64,000 nt of DNA from Terebella lapidaria (GCA_949152475.1 OX424564.1:35400165-35464164), one strand, 5' to 3'; numbered from the stretch's first letter, positions 45,131 to 57,605 are shown. Numbers and translations: made by a program. The notes: generated from the letters alone by a model not told the origin.

Positions 45131-45568
45131 CAATTTTAATACAGTACATATGATATTGTAATGTATATTAAAGGTTGTTCATGCTTACAACATAACTTTA
45201 AAATTCACCTGTGTGAAGCGATGAGTCAGACCAAAGCATAGTGATTATATTTGAAACAAAAGCCGATGGTGATTTAGCAACTGCATTGCCCAATTCGTAT
45301 CACAGTGAAATACATGTATCAAAAATAAATAATGAAACCAGACACTATCATGACTATCATCGCACTTGCGACAAACGATCTCATGGATCTTGAGCCTCTG
45401 AACAGTAGGCCTATATTAGGACAACATTAGTCACTATGAACCATTATACACATTGGAACATATTGATGCGAAATTTACCTGATCAGGCTCTGGAATACCA
45501 GGAACATATAATCAGTCAGTAAATTTGTCAACGCTTGGCAATGCCGCAACATTCTTAACATCACAGCG
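45131..45568. other. Intergenic sequence
   Basis: No gene supported. The CTCTGGAATACCAGGAACATA block here (about 45488) recurs at about 41899. Confidence 0.4.
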
Positions 45569-45601
45569 GAAATACATAAAGAGAGACTCTTTATGTATTT
45601 C
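45569..45601. repeat. Small palindrome, GAAATACATAAAGAG family
   Basis: Perfect 15-bp arms GAAATACATAAAGAG / CTCTTTATGTATTTC with a 3-nt loop. Confidence 0.9.
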
Positions 45602-46329
45602 TGATCACAGTTAACAGCCCAATATAATTGTGTACACGCATTAACAAGAACGCAACCAGGAGCCACGAAACGAGGTAGATAAGTTTGTCAAGGATCGTCT
45701 AGGATGTCCAACTCTGCTCAATGTGGACGTAAAAAGCGCGATTACGTAAAATGACATAATATCATTTGAGCGTGTCAAAACGGTTACAGATGCTCGAAAT
45801 TAAAGGGCCACAAGCTAGCAAATCCCCTTGGTCACCACACTAAACCTGTGAATGTTCGTTTACCAGACATGCGATGACAAAGTCGTTGTCAAATCATCGC
45901 AAGTAGGCATTTGTCTGTTTCTTGCGATATATTATGTTGGGATATCACCAATATATCTCAGGAAATCAATCCATTTATCAAGCGATCAGCTTGAAAAATC
46001 AACTAATCCGAAAGGCGGCAGTTCTTTTTTTAGCCCAAGAGGCTATGACGTCACAACGTGAATATCAACACCATAGAAAAGCTGCATTGCCCCGCAATTC
46101 ACGTAATTGTACGTATCTGGACATTGAATTACAGCCTTCGATTCACACACAAACATACACGGAAAGTCACAAATCCCGACCCCAATACCACATCGTCGGC
46201 AACGCGAATGCTGAATATTGTTGAAGAAATTTAGGCCGTAACCCCACTCAATTTAATAACCTATCATTCATTTCAATATATGGTTCACAACTCCGCTCAT
46301 GTTTATCACAAATCGATCCAGTAAAAATG
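45602..46329. other. Intergenic sequence
   Basis: No gene supported. Confidence 0.4.
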
Positions 46330-47135
46330 AAAAATGTCTCAATTTTGACATGTGAAAAAGTGCAACTCATGGATTAAGGCAGTTTTTACAGAATGTTGAT
46401 ATCTCAATTTGGTAAAAAGTTATAACAACATTTGTGTAGTACTTTCCCGCCAAAATTGACACCTAATTAAGTATTATAATGAGTATTCATGACGTCACAC
46501 CAGTACTTTAGGATAATTAGCAACCTATAACTCTTGATATTTCACCTTTTGTTTACATTTTTTTAGTCTTACCTATTTTGTCGCATTTGGTATTAAACAT
46601 AATCCGAATTTATTAACCTAATTTCGTCACCAAGTGAACAACGCCCGAAATACTGCCCTTAGCAACGGTGGTTGCTATGGGCCCAAACTTCATGACTATG
46701 CTAATTTTTCGTCAAAAATACATTATAACATTCATGTATTTCATTTAAAACATAAAATATATGCCTTATCATCATGATAACTCTCTTTAGTTACGAGCAA
46801 AGGTCCCTAGCAACGGCGTTGCTATGGACAGTATCTAAGGAATGGATGGTATGGCGATGTTCGACTACACATATTTATGGTATATTTTTCATTGGGATAC
46901 CATACAACAATATATTTTGTGATAATATATATAAAGGACACAGATTTAGCATCCGAATATAACTAATTAAAACAGTTATACTGGTGTGACGTCATGAATA
47001 CTAATTATAATACATAATTAGGTGTTAATTTTGGCGGGAAATAATTTGAATAAATCATCATAACTTTGGAACCAATTAAGATATCAACATGCTGTAAAAC
47101 CACGTTGATTCACTCTATTTTCATGTGCCAAAACT
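46330..47135. mobile_element. Inverted-repeat element with CRE-like palindromes
   Basis: Diverged arms of about 160-180 bp (46330-46510 and 46975-47135) are inverse. Best-kept blocks are GGTGTGACGTCATGAATACT and AATTTTGGCGGGAA. Each arm holds TGACGTCA. The centre has two TAGCAACGG.GTTGCTATGG motifs. Confidence 0.7.
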
Positions 47136-47392
47136 AATAAATCTTTAATACTATGAAGCTACATACACGAAGGCGAATGTCCCTAATGTAGTTTCATAGA
47201 ATAAACTGTATATTTCGGATTATCATGCTCAGTTCCAAGGAAACACCATTGATACGAGAATAGTGGGCGTCAACGCAATCGAGGATGTAAACAAAAACAG
47301 TCTATGCATTCTATTATGTGGAATTATGACGAAAATTGCATTTAAGCCTATCAACCACACTGTCAACGTACATTCATGTGTATCTCCAACCA
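47136..47392. other. Downstream flank of MACPF gene
   Basis: Presumed 3' UTR side of the minus-strand gene; no clear poly(A) signal. Confidence 0.35.
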
Positions 47393-48398
47393 TTACAAGT
47401 TCAGAAGATATTTTTCCAGGATGCAGTAGAATTTATGCTTTTCCAGAAGAGTGAGATTTGGAACATACATGAATGACATGAGTTTATACTTCAGGGGTGC
47501 AGCTTCATTGAAGCTTTCTTGGACCCAGGAGTTGCTGTCCAACGCTGGCGGTAGTGGTGCACCGACGGAGAAAGTGTAGGTGTTTTCGGTTATGACTTCT
47601 TTCTCATACCCGCTGGCAACAGCGGAAGAATGCCCGCCACTGACTCCTGCACTAACCCCGTGAGTACCAACTGACAAACTGGCTTGTAGGTTGTTCCCCG
47701 TATCATGTGCTGATCTGTAGTTTGATTGATGTTTGACAATTTCAGTTCCAATTCTTGAACCCATTTGAATTTCTCGGACAAAGTGTGTCCCAAACATGTT
47801 GACGAAAGCCTGTATGGAACGTGTATCATTAAAATCTGTCGAGCGTATGCCTTGTAAGAACGTTCTGGTCAAGTTCGGAGGTTCAAACATGTCCAAGGCG
47901 ACATTGTACACTGAGCATGTTGATGTCGTCTGTATTAGGACATTGTTATCTGAACGGAGTGACTGCATCTTATTGTGAATCTCGGCACTCGATTCGAAAG
48001 CTGCCACAGCCATGACACTCCCATGGATGCCAATTAAAGTTTGCATTTCTGCTGTGTAAGAAATCGCCGATCTGAAAATTCTCGTGTGAGCTAAACGTTC
48101 ACAAGCGATTGCTTGACCCCAGATTCCGCGAGGAAGCTTAATGTCGTATCCTACAGTTAGGAAACCTATTCTGGGAAATGTGACGGCATTGGTTAAGTCG
48201 CTGTCGATCGAAATGCCAGTTGCGGTGCCAAGGCCAGGTATACGTGCAATGTGCCCCACGTCTTCATGTGTGTAGCCATTATGAAAGTTTGCCATTTCTG
48301 CGCGTTTTGCTTGCATCAGTTGCCGGGATTCGCTTTTTACTGTCTGGAGTTCCGCTCGACCATCTGCCTTTGTGTTGCTCGTTCGCCGAATAGTCCTT
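47393..48398 (-). CDS. MACPF (perforin-like) protein, 3'-terminal exon
   Basis: The minus-strand exon starts after a strong acceptor, TTTTCTTTACATCTCAAG (AG at 48400-48399), and ends with TAA at 47395-47393. It encodes about 334 residues; numbering here is from the internal Met at 48316. The membrane-attack-complex/perforin fold is shown by GFLTVGYDIKLPRGIWG (51-67), the core signature FGTHFV (175-180) followed by REIQMGSRIGTE, and a Gly/Ser-rich stretch (215-236) in the region of the second membrane hairpin. The C-terminal LEKHKFYCILEKYL looks like a natural end of the domain. MACPF proteins insert into membranes as pores in immunity, attack or development. No EGF, apextrin or other partner domain is seen in this exon. 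The signal peptide must be in upstream exons not found here. The subfamily is not identified. Confidence 0.85.
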
Positions 48399-48540
48399 CT
48401 TGAGATGTAAAGAAAATAAGATTAAATTGATATTAGGAAGGTTCAAATTCGTTGAAAAGAATGTATTCATGCACTAACAGCTGCAGTCTGAGTTAGACTG
48501 AGTATACCAAATACTATCGCACTACCAAATATACTGACGG

Positions 48541-48775
48541 ACTTTGAAATGCACCAAATTGAACCAATAATCAATTATTAAAACCGGGAAAAATATTTGA
48601 ACTGGGAAAAATTATTAAAACCAGGAATGAATAATTCAGTAGAGGAAAATTACTATTTAAACCGGGAATAAATGATTATAACTGGGAAAAATTATTGAAA
48701 CTGGGAAATAATTATTTAAACCTGGAAATAATTATTAAACCTGGAAATATGTATTTAAACCCAGAATAAATTGCA
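48541..48775. repeat. Degenerate minisatellite (AACTGGGAAAAATTATT-like)
   Basis: Units of about 20-25 bp with an AAACCGGGAA/AACTGGGAAA core followed by ATTATT repeat about ten times. Confidence 0.75.
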
Positions 48776-50187
48776 CGTTTTAAATTATTAGGAAATACCC
48801 AAACGTTAAAAAGCCTGTATGGAACGTATCCCACGAGAATTTAAACCTCGGCCTTGGGCAATAGATCAGCCGCTACACTTCTCCCCTCGGGTCTAACAGT
48901 TTGGTCTATTGCGTGGTACAACAGTCAATATTTTTTTGTATACTGATTTACATAATTGATAACTACTGACACCAAGAGAAATGACCGTCATTCTAGTCAC
49001 CATCGAAGCATGACAGTAATCAGCCGTCCGTTCTACGGCCTCTGATTAGTTTGAACCGTTCAGCAAACGTAAGATCGTTATCAGGATTATCGGCCCAAGG
49101 GATCTTGTTGTTCTAGCCACTCAAACTGTCCAGGTACTTCCTTAGTTCGAATGACACATTATATGTATGATGTTGCTTATATAAACACTGTCATATAAAG
49201 ATTGAATGTTATTGTGTGATCTTTACATTGTGAGATACATTGTCAACGTGCATAGCCAATTATTACTGACGTGCGTGCGAAAGTATATTCTGTGATGAAG
49301 TGACGCGTTTTTAGTCTACATGATAGTCAGATTTGGCACTTATGATATCACAATTGTTCAAAAGTTACAGATGGAAACGAAAAGAATATTTTCTAGATAA
49401 GAAAGACAGCTAATCAGAATGCAAATGCGTTTCGTGAGGTCATAGGCAGACTGCTTTGTAATGAGACTCTTTAGTTTGTTATAAGTAAGCATTTATGGTG
49501 CATATTAGTAAAGTGCAAATATGATGTAAGCCTATGGGCCCAAGTATCATATCCTGCGCCTTCCTCTATATTCAATGAGGATTAAAAAGGTGACAGACGG
49601 ATTAAATGGTTTTCATTTAGTGGACGAGTAGTATTAAGGTGCAGTGTATGATACTTGGGCCGAGATCTCAATACTAGAGGGTACATTTATTTCCTTCCAA
49701 CCTTTCGACTGCAGACAATGATATGGTACATGATGGGGGCATGTTTTCTGATCGTCCGACAGTCCGACAGCCCAATACTAATAGCCTACTTTATCCCACA
49801 GTGCGATAGTACCACATGGTTTATCGACAGTTGTACTGTCGGATGTCCACAACCGAGTGATATACCGTGGTTTCTGCTGTCGGAAAATTGGACGACCACA
49901 AAATATGCAATCATTATGCATTATTATATACTCACTGATTATTGAGGCAAGAAATTATGACGACTTCGTGACGTGACATTTCAGTATGCATGACGTTTTG
50001 CTAATTTTTGTGTAAACGCAATCAAGGCATGCGCAAAGACTGACGAGGTTTTTTTTCTGGCACATAATCTGGATTTGTCTATTGTAAACTGTGTGGTTCG
50101 AGGTCTGAACAGTGTAACGGAGTTTGCAGAAATGTCCAGTCAATCAATCCAGACAAGTGTGCTTGACGTAACCCCACGGCCCCAAGG
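48776..50187. other. Intergenic sequence
   Basis: No gene supported. Short GTCCGAC / GTCGGA motifs near 49750-49890 recall the satellite at 50.6 kb. Confidence 0.4.
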
Positions 50188-50308
50188 CAACCAATTGACA
50201 TTCTAATATTTAGCATGTTTTTTTAAGAACATGCTAAATATCAGATTGTCAATTGGTTGATTTTGCCCTTCAAGTGACAATCTGGTATTTAGCATGTTCA
50301 ATTGGTTG
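50188..50308. repeat. Hairpin plus a third partial arm copy
   Basis: CAACCAATTGACATTCTAAT and following bases pair with an inverse arm ending GTCAATTGGTTG (50259). A further copy of the right arm follows directly (50271-50308). Confidence 0.85.
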
Positions 50309-50611
50309 TTTACGCCCTTCAAAAACATATTATTGTTATATTATTGTCTGCACTCTAAATGAAGGACAGTCGATAGTCAGATTTTCAGGAGGTGTATGTA
50401 CTAAATGTACACTTCAGTAGGGTACCAAAACTGTGTCATATACACTTTGACATATATGGCCTTTTGTCATTGATATTGTGTGATAAATAGTAAAATATCT
50501 TCATAAATGATATATGCTTATATGGATGTAATATGTAACACGACGCAATGAGAGCTCCCGTAGAACATAGGCCTACTGCAGTTTTTTTTTAATGACATTA
50601 ATTAATCAGAT
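50309..50611. other. Intergenic sequence
   Basis: No gene supported. Confidence 0.35.
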
Positions 50612-51403
50612 GGTCAGAAAACATGCCCCATCATGTACTATATCCATGTCTGCAGTCGGATGGTCGCGGAAGGAAATCATTGCACCCTTTAGTATTGAGC
50701 TGTCTGCAGTCAGACTGTCGGACGGTCAGAAAACATGCCCCTATCATGTACTATATCCATGTCTGCAATCAGACTGTCGGACGGTCAGAAAACATGCCCC
50801 ATCATGTACTATATCCATGTCTGCAGTCGGATGGTCGCGGACGGAAACCATTGCACCCTTTAGTATTGAGCTGTCTGCAGTCAGACTGTCGGACGGTCAG
50901 AAAACATGGCCCATCATGTACTATATCCATGTCTGACTGCTGTCGGATGGTCGCGGAAGGAAATCAATGTACCCTTTAGTATTGAGATGTCTGCAGTCGG
51001 ATGGTCGGACGGTCAGAAAACATGCCTCATCATGTAATATATCATTGTCTGCAGTCGGATGGTCGCGGAAGGAAATCATTGCACCCTTTAGTATTGAGCT
51101 GTCTGCAGTCGGACTGTCGGACGGTCAGAAAACATACCCCCATCATGTACTATATAATTTTCTGCAGTCGGCGGTCTGAACGGAATCTGATTCAGTGTAC
51201 CCTTCGGTCAGAAAACATACGCCATCATGTATTATATCAGTGTCTGCAGTCGGAAAGTTGGAAGGAAATGAATGAACCCATCAGTATTGAAATGTTGCAT
51301 TCGAATAGTCGGACGGTCAGAAAACATGCCCCGATCATGTACTATATCATTGTCTACAGTCGGACAGTCAGAAAAGATGCCCCATCATGTACTATATCAT
51401 TGT
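50612..51403. repeat. Composite satellite, 112-bp units with 51-59-bp half-units
   Basis: GGTCAGAAAACAT anchors lie at 50612, 50724, 50783, 50895, 51011, 51123, 51206, 51315 and about 51366. Most spacings are about 112, with some of 51-59 and 83. The long open frames across it are repeat artefacts. Confidence 0.9.
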
Positions 51404-51416
51404 AATTAAAACTAGT

Positions 51417-51849
51417 GGGCGCGTTTCTTTGTGGCAGGTTGAATGTAAACTTTCTCAACTTTTAAAACCTTTTTAGGGGAATTCCAGGTTTGCAATTCGT
51501 GCGCGTTCATGCAAAAGTTTAATGTGAACTTTTTAAACCAGAAGTTAGGGGAAGCCCAACATTGGACAATTAGCTTTTGTTATAAAATCAGATGCCATGA
51601 CAGCATAAACAGTACCATTGTTGGAAAGTCTGACTGCATAAAGGTTGCTGTGCAAAACTTAATTTACTTCATATGATGACAACAGATACTAGGCGTCATA
51701 TACAAGCAGGTTTACTCTCTGTTATCAGTTTCTAGCTAAAGAAAAGGTTTAAAGGTTCTCCAACTTTGTCAACTTTTTCAACCTTGGGAATTCCAAGGTT
51801 TAAAATGTTGACAAAGTTTACATTCAACCTGACACGAAGAAACGCGCCC
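51417..51849. mobile_element. 433-bp MITE with about 60-bp terminal inverted repeats
   Basis: The left end GGGCGCGTTTCTTTGTGGCA and right end (inverse) GGGCGCGTTTCTTCGTGTCA continue as inverse sequence through GGTTGAATGTAAACTTT. AGT flanks both ends and could be a 3-bp target duplication. Superfamily not assigned. Confidence 0.75.
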
Positions 51850-52359
51850 AGTATTAAAGTAGGCCTACTATACTAAAACTTTGTAGAGTAAGATACGATA
51901 ATATGGGCCAGACATTCGATGACACTCCAGTAATGGGGTTTATACCTCTTTATCGTGGGGTCGCCGAACATTAAAAATAATCAGTGTATTCACTTTCTCT
52001 GCTGTTGTCAAGGGAACCAATGACCTGTTATGGCCCATGACAACCACGGTTGCCAGGGCCAGAAATACAATGTACTAAAGTCATTGACGACTTTTATAAA
52101 ATCATTGGCAGCAGTCAAAATAAGAGAGATCATTCAAATGCGCTGTGTGTTTGGTCGATCGAGCAAATATGCGTTGATCTTGAGATGTTTGAGAGATCTG
52201 GCATCCCTTACGATATCACAGATTTGACGCAAACAGCATAAGTATGGGTCGCGTTGAATAGTTGACGATTTATTGGTCGCATTTATTTTCGCACTCTGCA
52301 GGTCACAGTTTTAGGATGATTTCATGTCAGGCATACGCCTACATAATATTCTCCATGAC
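51850..52359. other. Intergenic sequence
   Basis: No gene supported. Confidence 0.4.
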
Positions 52360-53170
52360 AATGGCTAGATTTCGGTGACCCTACCTAGCTCGAAAGTTTT
52401 TCACGAAAAATGTGAAAATTATACAAATGGCCATAATTTCGTGTATAACTACCGTAGAGTTCAAACCAGGACCATATATCAGCATATGAAAGGCGCTTCT
52501 TGTGTGACATTGACCTGGGACCTTGACTGTAAATGGCAGGTCAAGTCCTCAGGTGACGGTTAAGCTAAAGGTCAGTGCACCATATTGAATATTATATTTT
52601 TGGAAAGGGCTTCAATGATTGTCATGTTTGAGGTGTTGGTTCAAACGTCGCCCAATGGGCTCTAGATTGAAATCAAATTTACAGATCAATAATTAATGGT
52701 CGCCTTTCGTGACACCTGGGCGGGTTGCTTCATGGGACTTTGGCACACATGGTCTTAATTAAGGTCAAACATCATTGAACTGATCATATATGACTTTGGT
52801 GGGAATCCATAAAAAAGTTGGCAAATTATTGCGACACGAGGCAAACATTTGTTTTCAAAAGCAACAGGTTATCAACATTGGAGTGAAGGCGTGAAAAATA
52901 GGTCAAGGTCACATCTTCGTACCCATCCGAGATCTTCCAAGAAATGCATCTCTGGTTTGATTTTGATGGATTTCCAAAGAAAACTTTGTGAGTTTTCGTA
53001 TCCACAACGATAAATTGTAATTATCAAAAGTATCAACATTGGAGTGGAGCCGTGGCCTTCAAAATAGGGCAAGGTCATCATCTTCGAACTCGTCCGAGAT
53101 CTTCCCAAGGTGAACTTCTGGTATGATTTTGGCGGGGTTTTTTTTCAATAGAAACTATGCGATTTGATCT
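52360..53170. repeat. Degenerate tandem repeat, period about 160 bp
   Basis: The last two units are clear (ATCAACATTGGAGTG at 52871 and 53032, AGATCTTCC(C/A)A, GGTTTGATTTTG/GGTATGATTTTGG). Earlier units near 52400-52860 are weaker. Confidence 0.55.
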
Positions 53171-53361
53171 TGCAACATTTCAAGATCGCTACATGCAGTC
53201 CACTACATGCAGTTTAGACGAACGTATTGTCAGTGGGTGGTTAATATAAGCGTGTAACGTGCAATACATTGGCCAAAGATGATCTTCGCTTGATTAATAG
53301 TTGTATGAGGGGATGGGATCACCGCCATTGAAATTTCTGTAAATAACCATGCGAAAATACC

Positions 53362-53576
53362 TGTTGTGTGATTGCCGTATACGTGTCTCGCGTCGTTTGT
53401 TAGAACGTCTTCGGTGCCGTCTCTTCGAGTGTGCTTTCCTCGTGGGTCGTCTCCTGGGCTTTCTACGGCTCTGCTCGTGGTGCTTGGTGTAGTTTCCGGC
53501 ATATTGGGGACTGACTGTTACCATTTCTCTTCCCTGGTGTTCACTGTTGACGATTGTTCGATTTCGTCCATGATAT
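53362..53576 (-). CDS. Possible internal exon, unknown basic protein
   Basis: The minus strand has acceptor TTTATATCAG (AG at 53578-53577) and donor AACAG|GTATTT (GT at 53361-53360) around a GC-richer 215-bp block. One frame is open throughout and encodes an Arg/Lys-rich peptide (for example RRKPRRRPTRKAHSKRRHRR). A second frame is also partly open, so the frame is uncertain and no domain is recognised. Confidence 0.3.
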
Positions 53577-54614
53577 CTGATATAAATGCACAGAGGATAT
53601 AACATTAACATAAGCAATGAAGCCATGCGAAGATTGTGATATAATTATGAAATTCAAATACGTAAAAGAAAATTGAACAATTATTTGAGGTTCTGTGTGG
53701 CTTATGTAAAGGCGACCTTAAATTGTATTGTTAAAAGTGAAGGAAAACTATCGATGTTGGCCCTGAAAGTAATGTATTTGAAGAGCTTCAGCTGTGATAC
53801 ATAGAAATCGTAACCTGTGATGAGCTCCTGGTATGTGCGTAATAATAATAGCAATAAATCATTTGTCTAAATTGTGGTTTAGTTTTGAAACAGTTCACTC
53901 GATGGTGCTTTCATGTTTTATCTAGCTGTAATATAATGCTTCAGAATTCTAGAAGTATATACAAATAAACCAAATGAACACGCTTGTTGACAAGGTGCAA
54001 CATTTTCCGATGTTGCTGAGTATCACCAGTGAAAGGTTGGTGATCATAATACAACAAATATAATTTCATTACTGACAATCTGCCTTTTACATGTACCCAT
54101 TACTGTGCCATTGTGGGCGTCTGCTATCACCCAACCAAATGATTAGATTCAACAAATAAATGTTGCCATGGATTTGACTGATTCAAGGAATGTCACGCAT
54201 CACACGTAAATACAGTAGTATAGGTCCTATATATAACTACATTTATTATATTTCTCATCAGTGCGTTCTTATCTTATTCAATGTGCGAGTGCAATAAATA
54301 TCCATATTGCATTGTTGTTTTTACTGCACTGGCCAGAACCCGTTGCTATAACGTCACTCATTTTGACGTCACCCATTGTCTCTTTTGTTCTGAAAAACGT
54401 TATTGTAGACATATAATAAACCAAAATACTACATTGTACTGGAATTCATTTCTCACTTGGTCTTTCGCGGAGCACGAGTTCGTGAAGGACCCGTGCGAAA
54501 TAAATCTCAGTACAATGCAGTATTTGATTAGTATACTTCATGAATAACAAACATTGTCATTTATTAAATTCACGAACAATTTAAGGATGTACGCTCCACC
54601 TGAACCCACTCAGA
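53577..54614. other. Intergenic sequence
   Basis: No gene supported. Confidence 0.4.
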
Positions 54615-54690
54615 GGGGCTGAAAAACAATCAACGCTGTGATTGTTTAAACAATCAACGCTGACTTTTAAACAATCAACGCTGTGACAAT
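54615..54690. repeat. AAACAATCAACGCTG short repeat, three copies
   Basis: The 15-bp block occurs three times with 10-15-bp spacers. Confidence 0.85.
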
Positions 54691-55385
54691 ATGTATTCGA
54701 AAGCAGGAATTTTGGATCGATTATCCCTTTTTGTTTGGAATTATTGGTAGTTTTACCCCCAAAATGCCATTTTCAATAAAATCAGCTTTTCAATAACAAT
54801 GCAATGCAAAACAGGATCTGAGATTTTGCTGATGTATCAACGGAATGATGTGCATTTTTTATAGAAAAAAATAAGGGGGTGACCGTGCTAATTTTTCCAC
54901 TATGATGATTGAAGATGCATCCAGACGACTGAATGATAAATTTCGGGATAAATCAGCAAATTGACGGGAATTTATATGGGATGGAGGGTTTGTTATGATA
55001 GTACCACGAAGGTATTACGATCATGCCGAAGCGATGCCCATTCTCCCCGACGCTATGCAATAGAAACACTGATTTGTACGACTTGACCCTAATACCTGTA
55101 CCTCTCGATTTCACTCGTTGTTTGCTGAATGTATACTGAACGTTCCTGATAACTTGGATGGAGCTATGACATAACGAAGATAAGTAAGACAGATCTATCG
55201 GCCCTTTTTGTCACTTGGTAGCCGACCACCATGGATGCTTTCCGATTCATGCGTGTACCTGTACAAGACACCATCTTGAAGCATACTGATATTTGCAGAT
55301 GTTTTGCCGATAAGCCCCGTTGCAAAATCGGGACCGAACAGCATATCGTCTGCATGCAGTGGAACTGGGCTATGTGTAAATATTA
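54691..55385. other. Intergenic sequence
   Basis: No gene supported. Confidence 0.4.
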
Positions 55386-55496
55386 AACGTTGCAAACGTT
55401 TCAGCACTCGCAAACGCAAACGTTGCAGCACTCGTGCAGCACTCGTTGCAGCACTCGTGCACTCGTCGCAAACGTTGCAGCACTCGTGCATGAATG
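55386..55496. repeat. GTTGCAGCACTCGTGCA minisatellite
   Basis: Short units of 11-15 bp (GCAGCACTCGT, GCAAACGTT) in mixed order. Open frames on both strands here are repeat artefacts. Confidence 0.85.
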
Positions 55497-57605
55497 CCGA
55501 TATTGGTCAATAAGCCTATGATATTTGAGGTGGTGAGTCGCATCAAGCGATCGAACATGGAGAGACGAACATGGTTGGCTATAATAAATTTTAGAACTTT
55601 TGTTGTATAATTTATTGATGTTTTTTTTATTTTTGTTGAAGTTAAATGCAGAAATGGGCAATTTTTATTATTACCATATAATACATTCGAGTACAACTCA
55701 TGTAGGCTTGTCAAATTGTAAATGTTGTACATCGGAGTATTGTTTAATTGAAAAAAGTAACGCATTATCCTTAACATTTTGAGACGAGCGTATATACACT
55801 GTACATGCACATCCCGACGGTTAAACTCTTTACTGTTTCATTGCAGAAACTGAACTTTAGCAACCCAAGTGCAACCCTTTAATAGGTTTAGTCCTTTTGT
55901 AACATTTTGTAACTTTTTTTGGTTTTTTTGTTTATTGAAATCTTGTTTTGAGTTTTAGTAACTGTTTTGAACTAATTTTAAGATAAAATGAGTCAATTCT
56001 CTTCGAAAGAAATTTCGATTTTCAGCGATTATGAGGTTCAGGTAGCATCCAATGTGCTTCGCTTGCCCCGCAAGCGCGTTTGTTATCCGAATTGCACTTA
56101 GATCGGGTCGATTTGAGCAGCTGATGAAAAACATTGCTATTATGCTTCTAACTGCACACTCCACTTGATATGGCGTGTTGTTTTAATATATGAATATGTT
56201 AACTTGAATATGTTGATGTTTTGTGGTGGAAATATTCAAGTACAGACGAAATATAACGATATTTCAATACGATCCAACTCACTGGTCCTTTTGTCACAAT
56301 CACGACGGTCCTTTTGTTACAAAGCCGCTCAATGCAACTTTTCACCCCTAGCGAACACGAGTGGAACTATATTCTTGCTTAATTTGTAACAGGACTAATT
56401 TATGAAATTTAATTTCTTCATTGAATAGTGTGGCCATTTGCTGGCCATTTCGGTGCCGAAAATAGCCGATGTGACACTATTTCAAACTTTGAAAAAATAT
56501 ATTTTCTAACAGTTGACATGATAGCTATTTCGATTTCTGTTCAATCATGGTTTTTAATGCATTTGTATTGTGTATAAAATGGTAAAGCTTGAATTGCTCA
56601 GACGGCTGGAAACGGAGGCCCAAAATGCCCAAAATGGGCTGCAATGGTCTCTCGGGAGAGATTTCACCAACGCAGTGATCATTTCCTATTATGAGCATTC
56701 AGAAAGTCATACATGTATATGGTTTATGTTTTGTTGTCCTTGAAATTGACTTCTGATGACCTCGAGTAATGAACCTCGAGATCAAGTCTGACCTGAACTG
56801 TGTAAATTGGCTTGTGCAGACATTACTCTTGTAGATAGAAGTATTGTATTATGAGCTTGTAGGAAGCCATATATGATTGATCTATTGGTTACCTTAAACT
56901 TGATCTAAATTCACAGGGTCACATCTAACCTAAAATACAAAAACTGGCCGATGCAGTCAAAATTACCACTTGTACGTTTTGCTCAGGTTTGTGTTGTGAG
57001 GAAATAAGAAATCATGAAGGTTGAATAATTTAGTGATGTTGAACGTGACCTCAGATGATCTTCAGAGGATCATAAGGACTGGTCATTTTGTGACAATGTA
57101 GCATTAGGACCACCAATAGACACACATAGAAATTGGTCATAATTTTTTGACAGTGTAACATTAGGGCCAACAAAGACCAATTATGTGGTTAGCCCATGAA
57201 CCCTTTTAATTTTGCTCGAGATCAATATACTAATAATATGGCTGACTATTAAATTTCTATTGTGAAAGTATCTTGCTTGTAGTCGCACTAGAGGGGGTAT
57301 TGCTCTCATTCTTTTCATATTCAATGGGCTCCTCCTGAATTATCATTCATTAGTCACATTATGTCATTCACATTATTTTGATCATTTACATAGTTTTTGC
57401 TTGGGGTCTACTTCATATTTCAAGGAATATTCAATGGCATATTATGCTGTGATGAGTATTACTAAGGATAGTTTTTTTATTGTAACTTCTCACAAATATA
57501 GAGAAAATAGTGAAAATCACTTTGTATTCATCATGTACATTGTTCGGTTCAATATAAAAAATTACTATGAAATATTGGAAATGAATAAATAATGCTTGAA
57601 TAATT
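55497..57605. other. Intergenic sequence
   Basis: No gene supported. GTCCTTTTGTAACA-type blocks recur at 55887, 56283 and 56309 in a diverged repeat. Confidence 0.4.

Noticed and set aside
50592..51405. Several overlapping open frames of 70-134 codons
   Set aside because: They are all readings of the 112-bp satellite and have no independent start, domain or splice support.
55195..55810. Cys/Ala-rich open frames on the minus strand
   Set aside because: Produced by the GCAGCACTCGT minisatellite.
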